From Duganella sp. (GTDB taxonomy: Bacteria; Pseudomonadota; Gammaproteobacteria; Burkholderiales; Burkholderiaceae_D): DNA of 35,533 nt. The position numbers and the translations under genes are program-made. Below, piece by piece: positions 15,443 through 23,607 of the stretch. Position 1 is the stretch's first letter; every line of letters starts with the position of its first letter. The notes beneath the pieces were generated by a model that made no database searches, was not told where the DNA came from, and saw only the letters and a list, made by a program, of their open reading frames with translations. The DNA is taken from NCBI GenBank assembly GCA_026225475.1, contig JAMFSU010000085.1:1-35533 (forward strand), in the 5' to 3' direction.

Positions 15443-16717
15443 ATGAATATCACATCCTCAGCTGCGACAACGCAGGTGGAGTTCTTATCGGGATGCAGCA
15501 CACATGTAGAATTCGACAAGCAAGGCAAGCTAAGTGACATAAAGACACACTTTTTTGATAAATGTCTTGTCAATGGCGTGGAGCGTTCTGTCTGCTACTC
15601 GCTTGATCCAATCGAGCCGACCTTTGCGTCACAATACGGCCTCGGGCCGGAAAATAGAGGTGCCAACGCGACCAGCACCGCAGAGATTACCAATCGCAGG
15701 GGAAGGCGCTTTGCGGTGGGGAATTGGGTGCGCAATGTTTTGGAGTCTAATAAGACACCACAGGTGGCCCCCAATAGGTCGGTGCACTTGCTAAAGGAGC
15801 ATTGTGACGCCGGGCGGATGGATTCTGATCCAGTTCGTCCCAAGTTAAGTATCGCATCACGCTTTAAATCATGTTTTTGTCGCATGTTCGGCATTCATAA
15901 AGCAGACATCCATACTCATGCGCGCGGAATGCCGGATGGGTTGGAAGAGGGCAAAGACGATGACTCGATCAAGATGCTGGTGAAGTATGACAAACACTAC
16001 GATTCGACAGTCGAGGACTATGTGTTTACGCGGCCGTCATCCGGTGTGTCGTTTTGTTCAGTGCTTGAAGATGACACGGACTCGTTCGACGATGACGCGA
16101 GCAATGGTTTAGGTAAGTGGGACGGCAAATCGTTGATTCTGAATGGTCAATATTGGAGGGCACCGGAGCTGTCGCCCGATGATGATTACGCTACAGTTGG
16201 CTCCCCGCCTACGGCCGCCCACAGCGCTGAGCTGATTTATGCCACCATTGATTTTGCCAAGAAAAATGGGTTGAATGGGCCTCACGTGACGGCAAATCCA
16301 GACAATGCGTCGCAGGCCAGTGTGCCGGGGCGCTCGTTGACACCCCCTCCGGTGCCGCTACGATCATCAAGTTTGAGTGCCGCCAGTACCAGGACTGCAC
16401 GCATTCCGGAAATGTCCGCGACAGATTTATCGATGGTCGATGGCGGCAGAGTCACTAGCGAAAAACAATTATCGGTGAAAGAGATTCGTACGACGTTCGA
16501 AGCACGGATGAAAGAACCAGCTTCTTCTCCAACGGCACCGGTATCACAACGGAAAACCGATGAATTGAAACCGATGTCTCGGCGTCTTGACGGCGGCGAT
16601 AAACCGCGCGATCGTACTCAGATGGGCAACCAGGATAGCGCCCTCCTGCTGCATAATGAGTTGTTGCAACGTATAGAAGGACGGAGCGGAACGCGCAAGC
16701 ATGCGCAATCGACATAA
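15443..16717 (+). CDS. Orphan protein 2 with EPIYA/ITIM-like tyrosine motifs and an SH3-ligand motif
   Basis: A 424-residue protein of no recognised enzyme family, without signal peptide or transmembrane helix. AAGGG five bases upstream supports the ATG. It starts with a Ser/Thr-rich stretch and contains acidic low-complexity segments (LEDDTDSFDDDAS, 208-220). Motifs: DDDYATV with Tyr249; SAELIYATIDF with Tyr266, which fits both an ITIM ([ILVS]xYxx[ILV]) and the EPIYATIDD form of CagA apart from Leu for Pro; and TPPPVPLR (300-307), a PxxPxR class II SH3 ligand. A predicted helix VKEIRTTFEARMKE (345-358) and a basic C-terminal tail follow. Cys-rich FKSCFCRMFG (141-150) aligns weakly with protein 1. 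G+C is lower and codons rarer (ATA, CTA, AGA, AGG) than in neighbours. A host-targeted effector is the leading reading, but short motifs can arise by chance. Confidence 0.65.
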   Translation: MNITSSAATTQVEFLSGCSTHVEFDKQGKLSDIKTHFFDKCLVNGVERSVCYSLDPIEPTFASQYGLGPENRGANATSTAEITNRRGRRFAVGNWVRNVLESNKTPQVAPNRSVHLLKEHCDAGRMDSDPVRPKLSIASRFKSCFCRMFGIHKADIHTHARGMPDGLEEGKDDDSIKMLVKYDKHYDSTVEDYVFTRPSSGVSFCSVLEDDTDSFDDDASNGLGKWDGKSLILNGQYWRAPELSPDDDYATVGSPPTAAHSAELIYATIDFAKKNGLNGPHVTANPDNASQASVPGRSLTPPPVPLRSSSLSAASTRTARIPEMSATDLSMVDGGRVTSEKQLSVKEIRTTFEARMKEPASSPTAPVSQRKTDELKPMSRRLDGGDKPRDRTQMGNQDSALLLHNELLQRIEGRSGTRKHAQST

Positions 16718-16731
16718 AAAACATGCCATCT

Positions 16732-16762
16732 GTGCCCCGGTTTCGGGGCACTTTGCATTTTT
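16732..16762. terminator. Terminator between orphan gene 2 and the MFS gene
   Basis: Perfect 8-bp stem GTGCCCCG (16732-16739) and CGGGGCAC (16744-16751) with a GTTT loop, followed by TTTGCATTTTT. The left flank has A6 at 16716-16721, so it may also stop the convergent MFS transcript. Confidence 0.85.
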
Positions 16763-17939
16763 ACCTGGACCCGACGGTATAGGTCCGCAGACGCGCTGCA
16801 CGCCGGTCCAGCAGCGCCGACAGCAACACCACCAACAATGCCAGCACCGCCACCGCGGCACCCAGCAATGGCAAATCGGTCAGTGGCAAACCAGCCGAAA
16901 TAGCCAGTCCACCGAGCCATGCACCAACGGCATTGCCGACGTTGAAGGCCCCCTGATTCAAGGTCGATGCCAGATTCGGTGCATCCTTGGCCTTGTCGAG
17001 TACGCGCACTTGCGCGGCCGGTACCACGGCAAAGGCAAAGGCACCCCAGACAAACATGGTAATCAGGGTCGGGATCTGATGGTGGCTGCTCCATGAAAAC
17101 TGCAACAGCACCAGCGCCAGACAGGCAAACATCGAGAACAGCACCGGCATCAATCGCCAGTCAGCGAGACGGCCGCCGATCAGGCCACCGGCAGTGATGC
17201 CGGCGCCGAACAGGAGCAGCACCCAGCTTTCCTGATGTGCAGTGAAACCGGTGATGTCGAGCAGAATGTAGGCAATATAGGTCAACACGCTGAACATGCT
17301 GACCGACGCCAGCGTGCTGGTCAGCAAGGCCAGTTGCACTTGCGGATGGATGATGGACCGGAACTCCTTGAGAATGCTGCCGCCCTGCATCGCAATTTTG
17401 GAGGGCAGGCAGCGCCACAGCATGATGACAGCCAGCAGGCCGATCAGGGTGATGACGCCGAAGGTAGAGCGCCAGCCCGTTGCATGACCGAGCGCGGTAC
17501 CGAACGGCACGCCCAGAATGTTGGCGACGGTGAGTCCGGTAAACATCAGCGCCACGGCCTGTGCACGTTTTTCACGCGGCACCAGTTCAGCGGCGACCAC
17601 TGCACCGATACCGAAAAAGGCGGCATGACAGAAGGCGGTCACCACCCGTGCCGCCATCAGGAATTCGTAATTGGGCGCCAATGCGCACAGCACGTTGCCT
17701 AGAATGAACAGCATCATCAACCCGACCAGTGCGCGCTTGCGTTGCCATTTGGCCGTCAGGATCGCTAGTATTGGCGCACCGGCGGCAACTCCCATGGCAT
17801 AGCCGGATACCAGCATCCCCGCTGCCGGAGCCGAAACACCGAGGTCCCGCGCCACGTCGGGCAGTAGCCCCATGATGACAAATTCAGTGGTGCCAATGCC
17901 AAAAGCGGCGACGGCAAGGGCGAAGAGAGGCCAGTTCAT
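16761..17939 (-). CDS. MFS transporter, DHA1 (AraJ/YdhP-like sugar or drug efflux) family
   Basis: A 392-residue protein with about 12 transmembrane segments. The start (LALAVAAFGIGTTEFVIMGLLPDVARDLGV, of which GTTEFVIMGLLP is diagnostic) and the loop ILTAKWQRKRALVGLM place it in the DHA1 subfamily that includes AraJ and YdhP. The antiporter motif region appears as VANILGVPFGTALGHATGWR. Such proteins export drugs, purines or sugars with protons. The Shine-Dalgarno is weak (AGGA nine bases upstream). It stands alone between two terminators. The location beside sugar genes does not prove a sugar substrate. Confidence 0.85.
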   Translation of the reverse strand: MNWPLFALAVAAFGIGTTEFVIMGLLPDVARDLGVSAPAAGMLVSGYAMGVAAGAPILAILTAKWQRKRALVGLMMLFILGNVLCALAPNYEFLMAARVVTAFCHAAFFGIGAVVAAELVPREKRAQAVALMFTGLTVANILGVPFGTALGHATGWRSTFGVITLIGLLAVIMLWRCLPSKIAMQGGSILKEFRSIIHPQVQLALLTSTLASVSMFSVLTYIAYILLDITGFTAHQESWVLLLFGAGITAGGLIGGRLADWRLMPVLFSMFACLALVLLQFSWSSHHQIPTLITMFVWGAFAFAVVPAAQVRVLDKAKDAPNLASTLNQGAFNVGNAVGAWLGGLAISAGLPLTDLPLLGAAVAVLALLVVLLSALLDRRAARLRTYTVGSR

Positions 17940-18146
17940 GCGGGGGAATCCTGAGGAGAGTTGCGGTGAGAAAACGCTATTTTACGTGGCTGCGGCCCGG
18001 CTTGCAGGAGCAAGTACGGGCCGCAAAGATGAAATATATTCAAGAAGGCTGGTTTTCCTGGTCACTGCACGGCTCCGGATCAAGGCCTCGCAATAATCAG
18101 TACCCAATTAATCAGTACTCAATGCCGACGCAATGTATGGCAAGAC
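17940..18146. other. Non-coding stretch between MFS gene and dgoD, with a short direct repeat
   Basis: No supported gene. A 10-bp direct repeat TAATCAGTAC occurs at 18094-18103 and 18109-18118 (period 15 bp). The promoter of the MFS gene should lie near 17940-18000 on the minus strand, but no clear box was found. Confidence 0.4.
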
Positions 18147-18238
18147 AAAACCTGCGTTTGATCTGTAGCGAGAGGTCATCAGCCGAGCACTGGACGGTAT
18201 CGGATCATGACCTCGCAGTAAGATCACACGCAGGTTTT
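18147..18238. terminator. Long imperfect inverted repeat at the end of the dgo operon
   Basis: Arms of about 33 bp at 18147-18179 and 18207-18238 pair almost throughout. The outer AAAACCTGCGT and inner GAGGTCAT match perfectly with small mismatches between; the spacer is 27 nt. The right arm runs into the dgoD stop codon (18237-18239). On the minus strand it forms a long hairpin ending in TTTT, so it most likely terminates galM-dgoKAD. It is longer than an ordinary terminator. Confidence 0.65.
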
Positions 18239-19385
18239 ACCATTCGGCGAAGCTGCCGTCCTTATGCCGCCAAATCGGATTGCGCCAGCGATGTCCAACG
18301 GTGGCACGCTGCTTGACGTACTCTTCGTTGATCTCGATACCGAGTCCAGGTCCTTGCGGGATCTTCACATAGCCTTCTTCGTAGCTGAACACATCGGCCT
18401 TGGTCACATAGTCGAGCAAGTCGTTGCTTTCGTTGTAATGAATGCCCAGACTTTGTTCCTGGATGAAGGCGTTATACGACACAGCATCGACTTGCAGGCA
18501 AGCGGCTAGCGCAATCGGACCCAGCGGGCAATGCAGTGCCACGGCGACATCGTAGGCCTCGGCCATGGTAGCGATCTTGCGGGTTTCGGTAATGCCACCG
18601 GCATGCGAGACGTCGGGCTGAATGATGTCGACATAGCCTTCGCTGAGAATACGTTTGAAATCCCAGCGTGAATACAGGCGCTCGCCCAGTGCAATCGGCG
18701 TGGCGGTCAGATGGGCGATCTCTTTGAGTGCTTCGTAGTTTTCGCTCAGCACCGGTTCTTCGATGAACATCAGTTTGTACGGTTCCAGTTCCTTGACCAA
18801 GACCTTGGCCATCGGCTTGTGCACGCGGCCATGGAAGTCGACGCCAATGCCGATATTGGGGCCGACTGCTTCGCGCACGGCAGCAACATTGGCCAGTGTG
18901 AGTTCGATCTTGTCATGGCTGTCGATGAATTGCAGCTCTTCGGTGCCGTTCATCTTGACGGCAGTGAATCCGCGCGCCACGGCATCCTTGGCAGCCTTGG
19001 CGGTGTCGGCCGGGCGGTCGCCGCCGATCCAGGAGTAGACCCGGATGCTGTCGCGCACTGGGCCGCCCAGCAATTGATTGACCGGTACGCCCAGTGCCTT
19101 GCCCTTGATATCCCACAGGGCTTGATCGATACCGGCCAGTGCGCTCATGTGGATGGCACCGCCGCGATAGAAGCCGCCGCGATACAAGACAGTCCAGTGA
19201 TCTTCGATGTTGCGCGGATCCTTGCCAATCAAATAATCGGCCAGTTCTTCGACGGCGGCAGCGACGCTGTGTGCGCGGCCTTCGACCACTGGCTCGCCCC
19301 AGCCAACGATGCCTTCATCGGTTTCTATCTTGAGGAAACACCAGCGCGGTGGAACGATGAAGGTGGTCAGTTTTGTGATTTTCAT
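18237..19385 (-). CDS. dgoD: D-galactonate dehydratase
   Basis: A 382-residue enolase-superfamily enzyme that dehydrates D-galactonate to 2-keto-3-deoxygalactonate. The sequence is collinear with E. coli DgoD: start [15 protein letters not shown], end [16 protein letters not shown]. The catalytic set is complete at the same numbering: Asp183 and His185 (VDFHGRV), Glu209 (FIEEPV), Glu235 (LGERLYSR) and His285 (LHCPLGP). These ligate Mg2+ and supply the acid/base histidines. It is last in the minus-strand galM-dgoK-dgoA-dgoD unit, 110 bp after dgoA. The substrate could include close aldonates, but the conservation argues for galactonate. Confidence 0.95.
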   Translation of the reverse strand: MKITKLTTFIVPPRWCFLKIETDEGIVGWGEPVVEGRAHSVAAAVEELADYLIGKDPRNIEDHWTVLYRGGFYRGGAIHMSALAGIDQALWDIKGKALGVPVNQLLGGPVRDSIRVYSWIGGDRPADTAKAAKDAVARGFTAVKMNGTEELQFIDSHDKIELTLANVAAVREAVGPNIGIGVDFHGRVHKPMAKVLVKELEPYKLMFIEEPVLSENYEALKEIAHLTATPIALGERLYSRWDFKRILSEGYVDIIQPDVSHAGGITETRKIATMAEAYDVAVALHCPLGPIALAACLQVDAVSYNAFIQEQSLGIHYNESNDLLDYVTKADVFSYEEGYVKIPQGPGLGIEINEEYVKQRATVGHRWRNPIWRHKDGSFAEW

Positions 19386-19495
19386 TAGGAAAATGTCCGT
19401 TTCTGAAAAAGTCTCGGCGTGTGGCCGGGAAGGTTAAAGACGATGCGCTCGGGTCGGGCAGTAGTGCCGCCGCTGTTACGGGAATGAAGCGTCGG

Positions 19496-20146
19496 CTAGG
19501 ACATGACACTGTCGGCCGCACGGGTTTGCCAGGCACTGACGAAGGCTTTGGCGTTTTCGCCGACGGTGGCGGCGCTCATGCCAGGCTTGTACAGCGCGGA
19601 CCCCAGACCGAAGCCGGAGGCGCCGGCGCTGGTGAATACGGCGACACTGCTGGGCATGATGCCGCCCACCGGCACCAAGGCCACGCTCATCGGAATGACG
19701 GCACGCCAGGCTTTGACGACTTGCGCGCCGAGTTGCTCGGCCGGGAACATTTTCAAGACATCGGCACCAGCGGCCAGCGCGGCAAAGGCTTCGGTGACGG
19801 TAGCTACGCCAGGCGCACTCCACAAGCCGGCTTGCTTGGCGGCAGCGATGATCTGGGCATCGCTATGCGGCATGACGATCAGTTCGCCGCCAGCGCCCTT
19901 GACCTGCGCGACTTGTTCAACACTGAGCACGGTGCCGGCACCGACCACGCAATCGTTGGGCAGGCTGGCGCGCAGCAGCGAGATGCTTTGCAGCGGTGCG
20001 GGCGAATTGAGCGGCACTTCGATAATGCGGAAACCAGCGTCATACAGCTGTTTGCCGATCGCTTCAACTTCATCGGGACGTACCCCGCGCAAAATGGCAA
20101 TCAGGCCGCAGTGCTGCAAGGCGTTTTGGAAGGAATTGTTCTGCAT
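19496..20146 (-). CDS. dgoA: 2-dehydro-3-deoxy-6-phosphogalactonate aldolase
   Basis: A 216-residue class I aldolase of the KDPG/KDPGal family. It splits 2-keto-3-deoxy-6-phosphogalactonate into pyruvate and D-glyceraldehyde 3-phosphate. Seen: LIAILRG (15-21), catalytic Glu43 in IIEVPLNSP (41-49; the NSP form fits KDPGal rather than KDPG aldolases), GAGTVL (69-74) and the Schiff-base Lys132 in LKMFPAE (131-137). The phosphate site GLGS lies near the end. It sits between dgoK and dgoD. Gene context and the PLNSP motif both favour DgoA over Eda. Confidence 0.93.
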   Translation of the reverse strand: MQNNSFQNALQHCGLIAILRGVRPDEVEAIGKQLYDAGFRIIEVPLNSPAPLQSISLLRASLPNDCVVGAGTVLSVEQVAQVKGAGGELIVMPHSDAQIIAAAKQAGLWSAPGVATVTEAFAALAAGADVLKMFPAEQLGAQVVKAWRAVIPMSVALVPVGGIMPSSVAVFTSAGASGFGLGSALYKPGMSAATVGENAKAFVSAWQTRAADSVMS

Positions 20147-20167
20147 GCTTGAACTTTCGTCAGGGAA

Positions 20168-21160
20168 TTAGGAGGCCAGGCCGGCATGGACTGCCAGTTG
20201 CCAAAGGCCGTGCTCGGTCGCGGCCGCCGCGATATTGACATCGGTGGCGCCATACAGGGCGAGTACCTGCTGGTAACGCTGGCACAAGCTGTCGTCACCG
20301 ATCAAGGCAATCGGCTGTTGCAGACCATCTTTGGCCAGTGTCAGCAGTGCGGCAATTTCATGGCCGATCAGCAGGCCCGACAAGTAGTCGGTTTGACCAC
20401 GCGGCGATAGCGCACCGGTCAGGCCCAGCGTGCGGCTGCTGAAGATGTTTGACAGCAGGCCGGCGCGGCCGTCGGCGCTGTTGGCCACGGCCGCACCGCG
20501 CAGGAAGGCCGCATCATCGGCGTTGCCATCCTGTTGCATGGTGCGGCCGAGAATGGTGTGCTTGCACAGTGCGGCATACATTTCCCCGGTCATGAAGGTG
20601 TCGAAATGCGTGATGTACTTGTCGTGTACATGGACCCACTTGGAATGCGTGCCGGGCAGGCCGACCAGCAAGTCATCGACCTGCAATTGATCGAGAATGC
20701 CGGCCACCTGGGTTTCTTCGCCGCGCATCACGTTGGGCAGTGCACCCTGTTGCAGCAGGCCGGGCACGATATGCAAGGGCACGCCAAGACCGGTCTCGGC
20801 GGCGTCCACCAGTGTCAGTGTGTTGCCAATCGCATTGAGCGCTTGCGGGGTGTCCAGATAGGGCGCTTCGCGCCAGCCTTGCTTGCTGCCGATCATGCCG
20901 GCAGCAATCAGGGCCGTGCCGGGTGCTGCTTGCAGCCAGTCGCCGCAAGCCGCCAGCAAGGCCAGGCGGAAACCTTGGCCGGTCTCATTGCTGCCATCCG
21001 GTAATGGCGGCAAATTCATGATGCCCCAGGGCAAGGCGCGTTTGTCGAGCAGTTTGCCGTGCGCACCAAAGCGGTAGGCGCGCAATGACGAAGTGCCCCA
21101 GTCGAGCGCAATCAAGGTGGTCCGGTCGCCGGTGGTCGCAGAGGTTGTTGGCAAGGTCAT
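20168..21160 (-). CDS. dgoK: 2-dehydro-3-deoxygalactonokinase
   Basis: A 330-residue sugar-acid kinase that phosphorylates 2-keto-3-deoxygalactonate at C6 with ATP. Family motifs seen: the N-terminal phosphate loop LIALDWGTSSLRAYRF, GMIGSKQGWREAPY, LPGTHSKWVHV and FMTGEMYAAL. Length fits. The start is ambiguous: the ATG at 21160 is given, but a GTG at 21166 overlaps the galM stop as GTGA and would couple the two genes. Neither has a strong Shine-Dalgarno. It lies directly between galM and dgoA. Confidence 0.93.
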   Translation of the reverse strand: MTLPTTSATTGDRTTLIALDWGTSSLRAYRFGAHGKLLDKRALPWGIMNLPPLPDGSNETGQGFRLALLAACGDWLQAAPGTALIAAGMIGSKQGWREAPYLDTPQALNAIGNTLTLVDAAETGLGVPLHIVPGLLQQGALPNVMRGEETQVAGILDQLQVDDLLVGLPGTHSKWVHVHDKYITHFDTFMTGEMYAALCKHTILGRTMQQDGNADDAAFLRGAAVANSADGRAGLLSNIFSSRTLGLTGALSPRGQTDYLSGLLIGHEIAALLTLAKDGLQQPIALIGDDSLCQRYQQVLALYGATDVNIAAAATEHGLWQLAVHAGLAS

Positions 21161-21162
21161 GG

Positions 21163-22107
21163 TCACAGTTTACTTATCTTGAAACGCGTCACCAGGCGCA
21201 TCGATGCCGCCGGTGCCAGATTGACCAGGCCAGGCTGGTCGGGCATATGGAAGGCATCGATAGGATGGGTGATCGGTTCCAGGCAAAAATAATCGAGCGC
21301 GGGCGGGCGGTACATCAGGCTGTAGCCGTTGCAATTGTCCATGCGCATCTCAATGCGCAGGCCATGATCAGGATAGTCGATGCAGGCGACGCCGTCCCAG
21401 CCGCTGAAACAGTTGTCGATCAGGTCGCCGGCCAGCGCGGCGGGCTGGTTGAAATCCCAGCCTGGCGGCAATTGCTGCGTGTAGCCGGTTGGAATCGGAT
21501 CGGCACCGCACAGCCAGACGCCATCGGCACGGGTTTGCAGTCGGGTCGCCGCATTGTGCAAAAAATAGGGATGCAGACCGAGGCCGAACGGCAATTCTTC
21601 GGTGCCGGTATTGGTCACACTGAGGTCGATTTCCAGTGCGTCGTCGTGCAAGGTGAAGCGTTGCGTGGCGCGGTAGGTGTACGGGTTGCCATCGTATTGG
21701 TCGGAGTTCAGCACCAGTTCGATGCGGTCGGCTTCCTGCGCGGCGACTTGCCATTGCTGCAACCAGCCATCGCCATGGATGGGATAGGTTTCATCGGCGC
21801 GGTTTTGCAGTACCGGATAATGCTGACCGCGATGCATGAAGCCACCTTCGGTAATGCGATTCGACCAGGGCACCAGTGCAAAGCAGGCAGTCGTGTAGAG
21901 ATCGCTGGCACCGGCCCAAGGCCGCATCAGTGGCGTCCAGCGGTCTTGTGACTGATACTCCCAAGTCGCCACGGCCGCACCCAGAGTCGGCAATAGCTGT
22001 AGTCGCTGGCGCCCGTGTTGCAGCGTCAGCGGCGTATGCGTGACAGGCGTTTTGCGTGCATCGAGCGGATCGCGCGGCGTACGCTGCGGGGCAGATAAAA
22101 TGCTCAT
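21163..22107 (-). CDS. Aldose 1-epimerase (mutarotase) family protein
   Basis: A 314-residue galactose-mutarotase-like protein that would interconvert the alpha and beta anomers of an aldose. Key family positions are present: the Arg in PWSNRI, a His in YPIHGDGW, the catalytic His in GLGLHPYF and the catalytic Glu in FCLEPITHP. It heads the galM-dgoK-dgoA-dgoD operon, so the likely task is to present beta-D-galactose (or another aldose) to the 1-dehydrogenase. No clear Shine-Dalgarno precedes the ATG at 22107. It differs enough from classical GalM that the exact sugar stays open. Confidence 0.85.
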   Translation of the reverse strand: MSILSAPQRTPRDPLDARKTPVTHTPLTLQHGRQRLQLLPTLGAAVATWEYQSQDRWTPLMRPWAGASDLYTTACFALVPWSNRITEGGFMHRGQHYPVLQNRADETYPIHGDGWLQQWQVAAQEADRIELVLNSDQYDGNPYTYRATQRFTLHDDALEIDLSVTNTGTEELPFGLGLHPYFLHNAATRLQTRADGVWLCGADPIPTGYTQQLPPGWDFNQPAALAGDLIDNCFSGWDGVACIDYPDHGLRIEMRMDNCNGYSLMYRPPALDYFCLEPITHPIDAFHMPDQPGLVNLAPAASMRLVTRFKISKL

Positions 22108-22470
22108 GGCGTTGATGGCGTCTCGGTATTATGATGAAGAAAAACAAAGCGATCTGTGTCGCTTGAAAAAAGCAAGAGCGATCCTAACACCCGCTACCGA
22201 TGCGGAATAATGAAAAAATAATAAAGATCGATATCAAAATCGATTGCTTAGTTGTCAGTGTTGTCAGTCTGCTATGCATGCCCGAATCGGTATCAGCAAG
22301 TGCGAAAAATTCATTGGATAGATATTTCTTGCTCTCCTAATATTGTTCGGCAGTTCCCGGCGTGCAATCGTCTGGCGAAATCGCAAATAGCGCCGCAACC
22401 GCGTCCAAAAAAGGCGTTCTGGCAGTGCGCAAATAACAATAGTGTGACCATAAACATAACGGAGACAAGC
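22108..22470. promoter_or_regulatory. Divergent regulatory region between galM-dgo and the ytfQ-type transporter
   Basis: A 363-bp non-coding region. ATCGATATCAAAATCGAT at 22227-22244 repeats the palindrome ATCGAT around a 6-bp centre and is the best operator candidate. GTTGTCAGT is duplicated in tandem at 22251-22268. A plausible plus-strand sigma-70 promoter is TTGGAT (22314-22319), 18 bp, TAATAT (22338-22343). The leader to the ATG at 22471 is then about 120 nt and G+C-rich. No regulator gene is adjacent. Confidence 0.45.
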
Positions 22471-23439
22471 ATGAAAATGAATCGCAGAACGCTTTTGGGC
22501 GCAGCCATATCCTTGGGACTGGGCTGGGGCGCAATGTCCTCGGCGCTGGCCGAAAAACCGCTGACGATGGGCTTCTCGCAAGTCGGAGCAGAAAGCGAAT
22601 GGCGCACTGCCAATACTGTTTCGATCAAGGATGCCGCGAAGAAGGCCGGCGTCAATCTGAAGTTCGCCGATGCGCAGCAAAAGCAGGAAAACCAGGTCAA
22701 GGCGATCCGTTCCTTCATCGCGCAAAAGGTTGATGTAATCGCCTTTTCGCCGGTAGTGGAATCCGGCTGGGATACCGTGTTGATGGAAGCCAAGGCGGCC
22801 AATATTCCGGTGATTCTGACGGACCGTGCCGTCAATGTGGCGGACAAGTCGCTGTATGTCACCTTCATCGGTTCCGACTTCGTTGAAGAAGGTCGTCGCG
22901 CCGGACGCTGGTTGCTCGAGCGCGCCAAGACCATGCCGGCGGGCGACATCAATATCGTCGAGTTGCAGGGCACCGTCGGTTCAGCGCCGGCGATTGACCG
23001 CAAGGCTGGCTTCGCAGAAGTGATCAAGTCCAATCCCAATCTGAAGGTCATCCGTTCGCAAACCGGCGACTTTACCCGCGCCAAGGGCAAGGAAGTCATG
23101 GAAGCCTTCCTCAAGGCCGAGGGCAAGAAAATCAATGTGCTGTATGCGCATAACGATGACATGGCCATCGGCGCCATTCAAGCAATCGAAGAAGCTGGCC
23201 TGAAACCGGGCAAGGATATCCTGGTGATCTCGATTGACGGCGTCAAGGGTGCGTTTGAAGCAATGATGGCAGGCAAGCTGAATGTGACGGTTGAATGCAG
23301 CCCGCTGCTAGGACCGCAGTTGATGTCGGTTGCCAAGGATATCAAGGCTGGCAAGGAAGTGCCTAAGCGCATTACGACACAAGAAGGCGTGTTCCCGGCT
23401 GAAGTGGCGGCCAAGGAATTCCCTAACCGCAAGTATTAA
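22471..23439 (+). CDS. ytfQ: Galactofuranose/galactose-type ABC transporter, periplasmic binding protein
   Basis: A 322-residue CUT2 (RbsB/YtfQ-like) sugar-binding protein. The signal peptide is MKMNRRTLLGAAISLGLGWG followed by AMSSALA, with cleavage after ALA near residue 27. The mature start EKPLTMGFSQVGAESEWRTA is typical of YtfQ. Other family segments are AFSPVVESGWDTVL, ILTDRAV, VGSAPAIDRKAGF and LYAHNDDMAIGAI. GGAG precedes the ATG at 22471; the upstream open frame from 22252 is not used. Homologues bind galactofuranose and galactose. The divergent dgo genes fit a galactose-related substrate. A hairpin separates it from the ATPase gene. Confidence 0.88.
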   Translation: MKMNRRTLLGAAISLGLGWGAMSSALAEKPLTMGFSQVGAESEWRTANTVSIKDAAKKAGVNLKFADAQQKQENQVKAIRSFIAQKVDVIAFSPVVESGWDTVLMEAKAANIPVILTDRAVNVADKSLYVTFIGSDFVEEGRRAGRWLLERAKTMPAGDINIVELQGTVGSAPAIDRKAGFAEVIKSNPNLKVIRSQTGDFTRAKGKEVMEAFLKAEGKKINVLYAHNDDMAIGAIQAIEEAGLKPGKDILVISIDGVKGAFEAMMAGKLNVTVECSPLLGPQLMSVAKDIKAGKEVPKRITTQEGVFPAEVAAKEFPNRKY

Positions 23440-23564
23440 TCTCAGGTACTGCGCACCAATATCGAAGCGGCCGGCTGTTGGCCGTTTCGTATGGCAGGGG
23501 AGTTGATCCCCCTGTTTGTTTTTCCTCCTCTGGAGTATCCCCCTGGGCTCGTAATGAGCTTTGA

Positions 23565-23587
23565 GCGGCAAGTCTTAGACTTGCCGC
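23565..23587 (+). other. Intercistronic hairpin between ytfQ and ytfR
   Basis: Perfect 10-bp stem GCGGCAAGTC (23565-23574) and GACTTGCCGC (23578-23587) with a 3-nt TTA loop, followed by CTTTTCCTTTCT. It resembles a partial terminator, allowing read-through to ytfR at a lower level than ytfQ. Confidence 0.65.
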
Positions 23588-23607
23588 CTTTTCCTTTCTG
23601 GAGTGCC

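Noticed and set aside
15606..15648. EPTFA in orphan protein 2 (residues 58-62) as a third EPIYA-like site
   Set aside because: It has Phe in place of the tyrosine and is outside the disordered motif cluster, so it cannot be phosphorylated and is probably chance.
17966..18316. Possible 116-codon plus-strand gene between the MFS gene and dgoD
   Set aside because: It runs through the long inverted repeat and 80 bp into dgoD on the opposite strand, has no good ribosome site and no recognisable domain.
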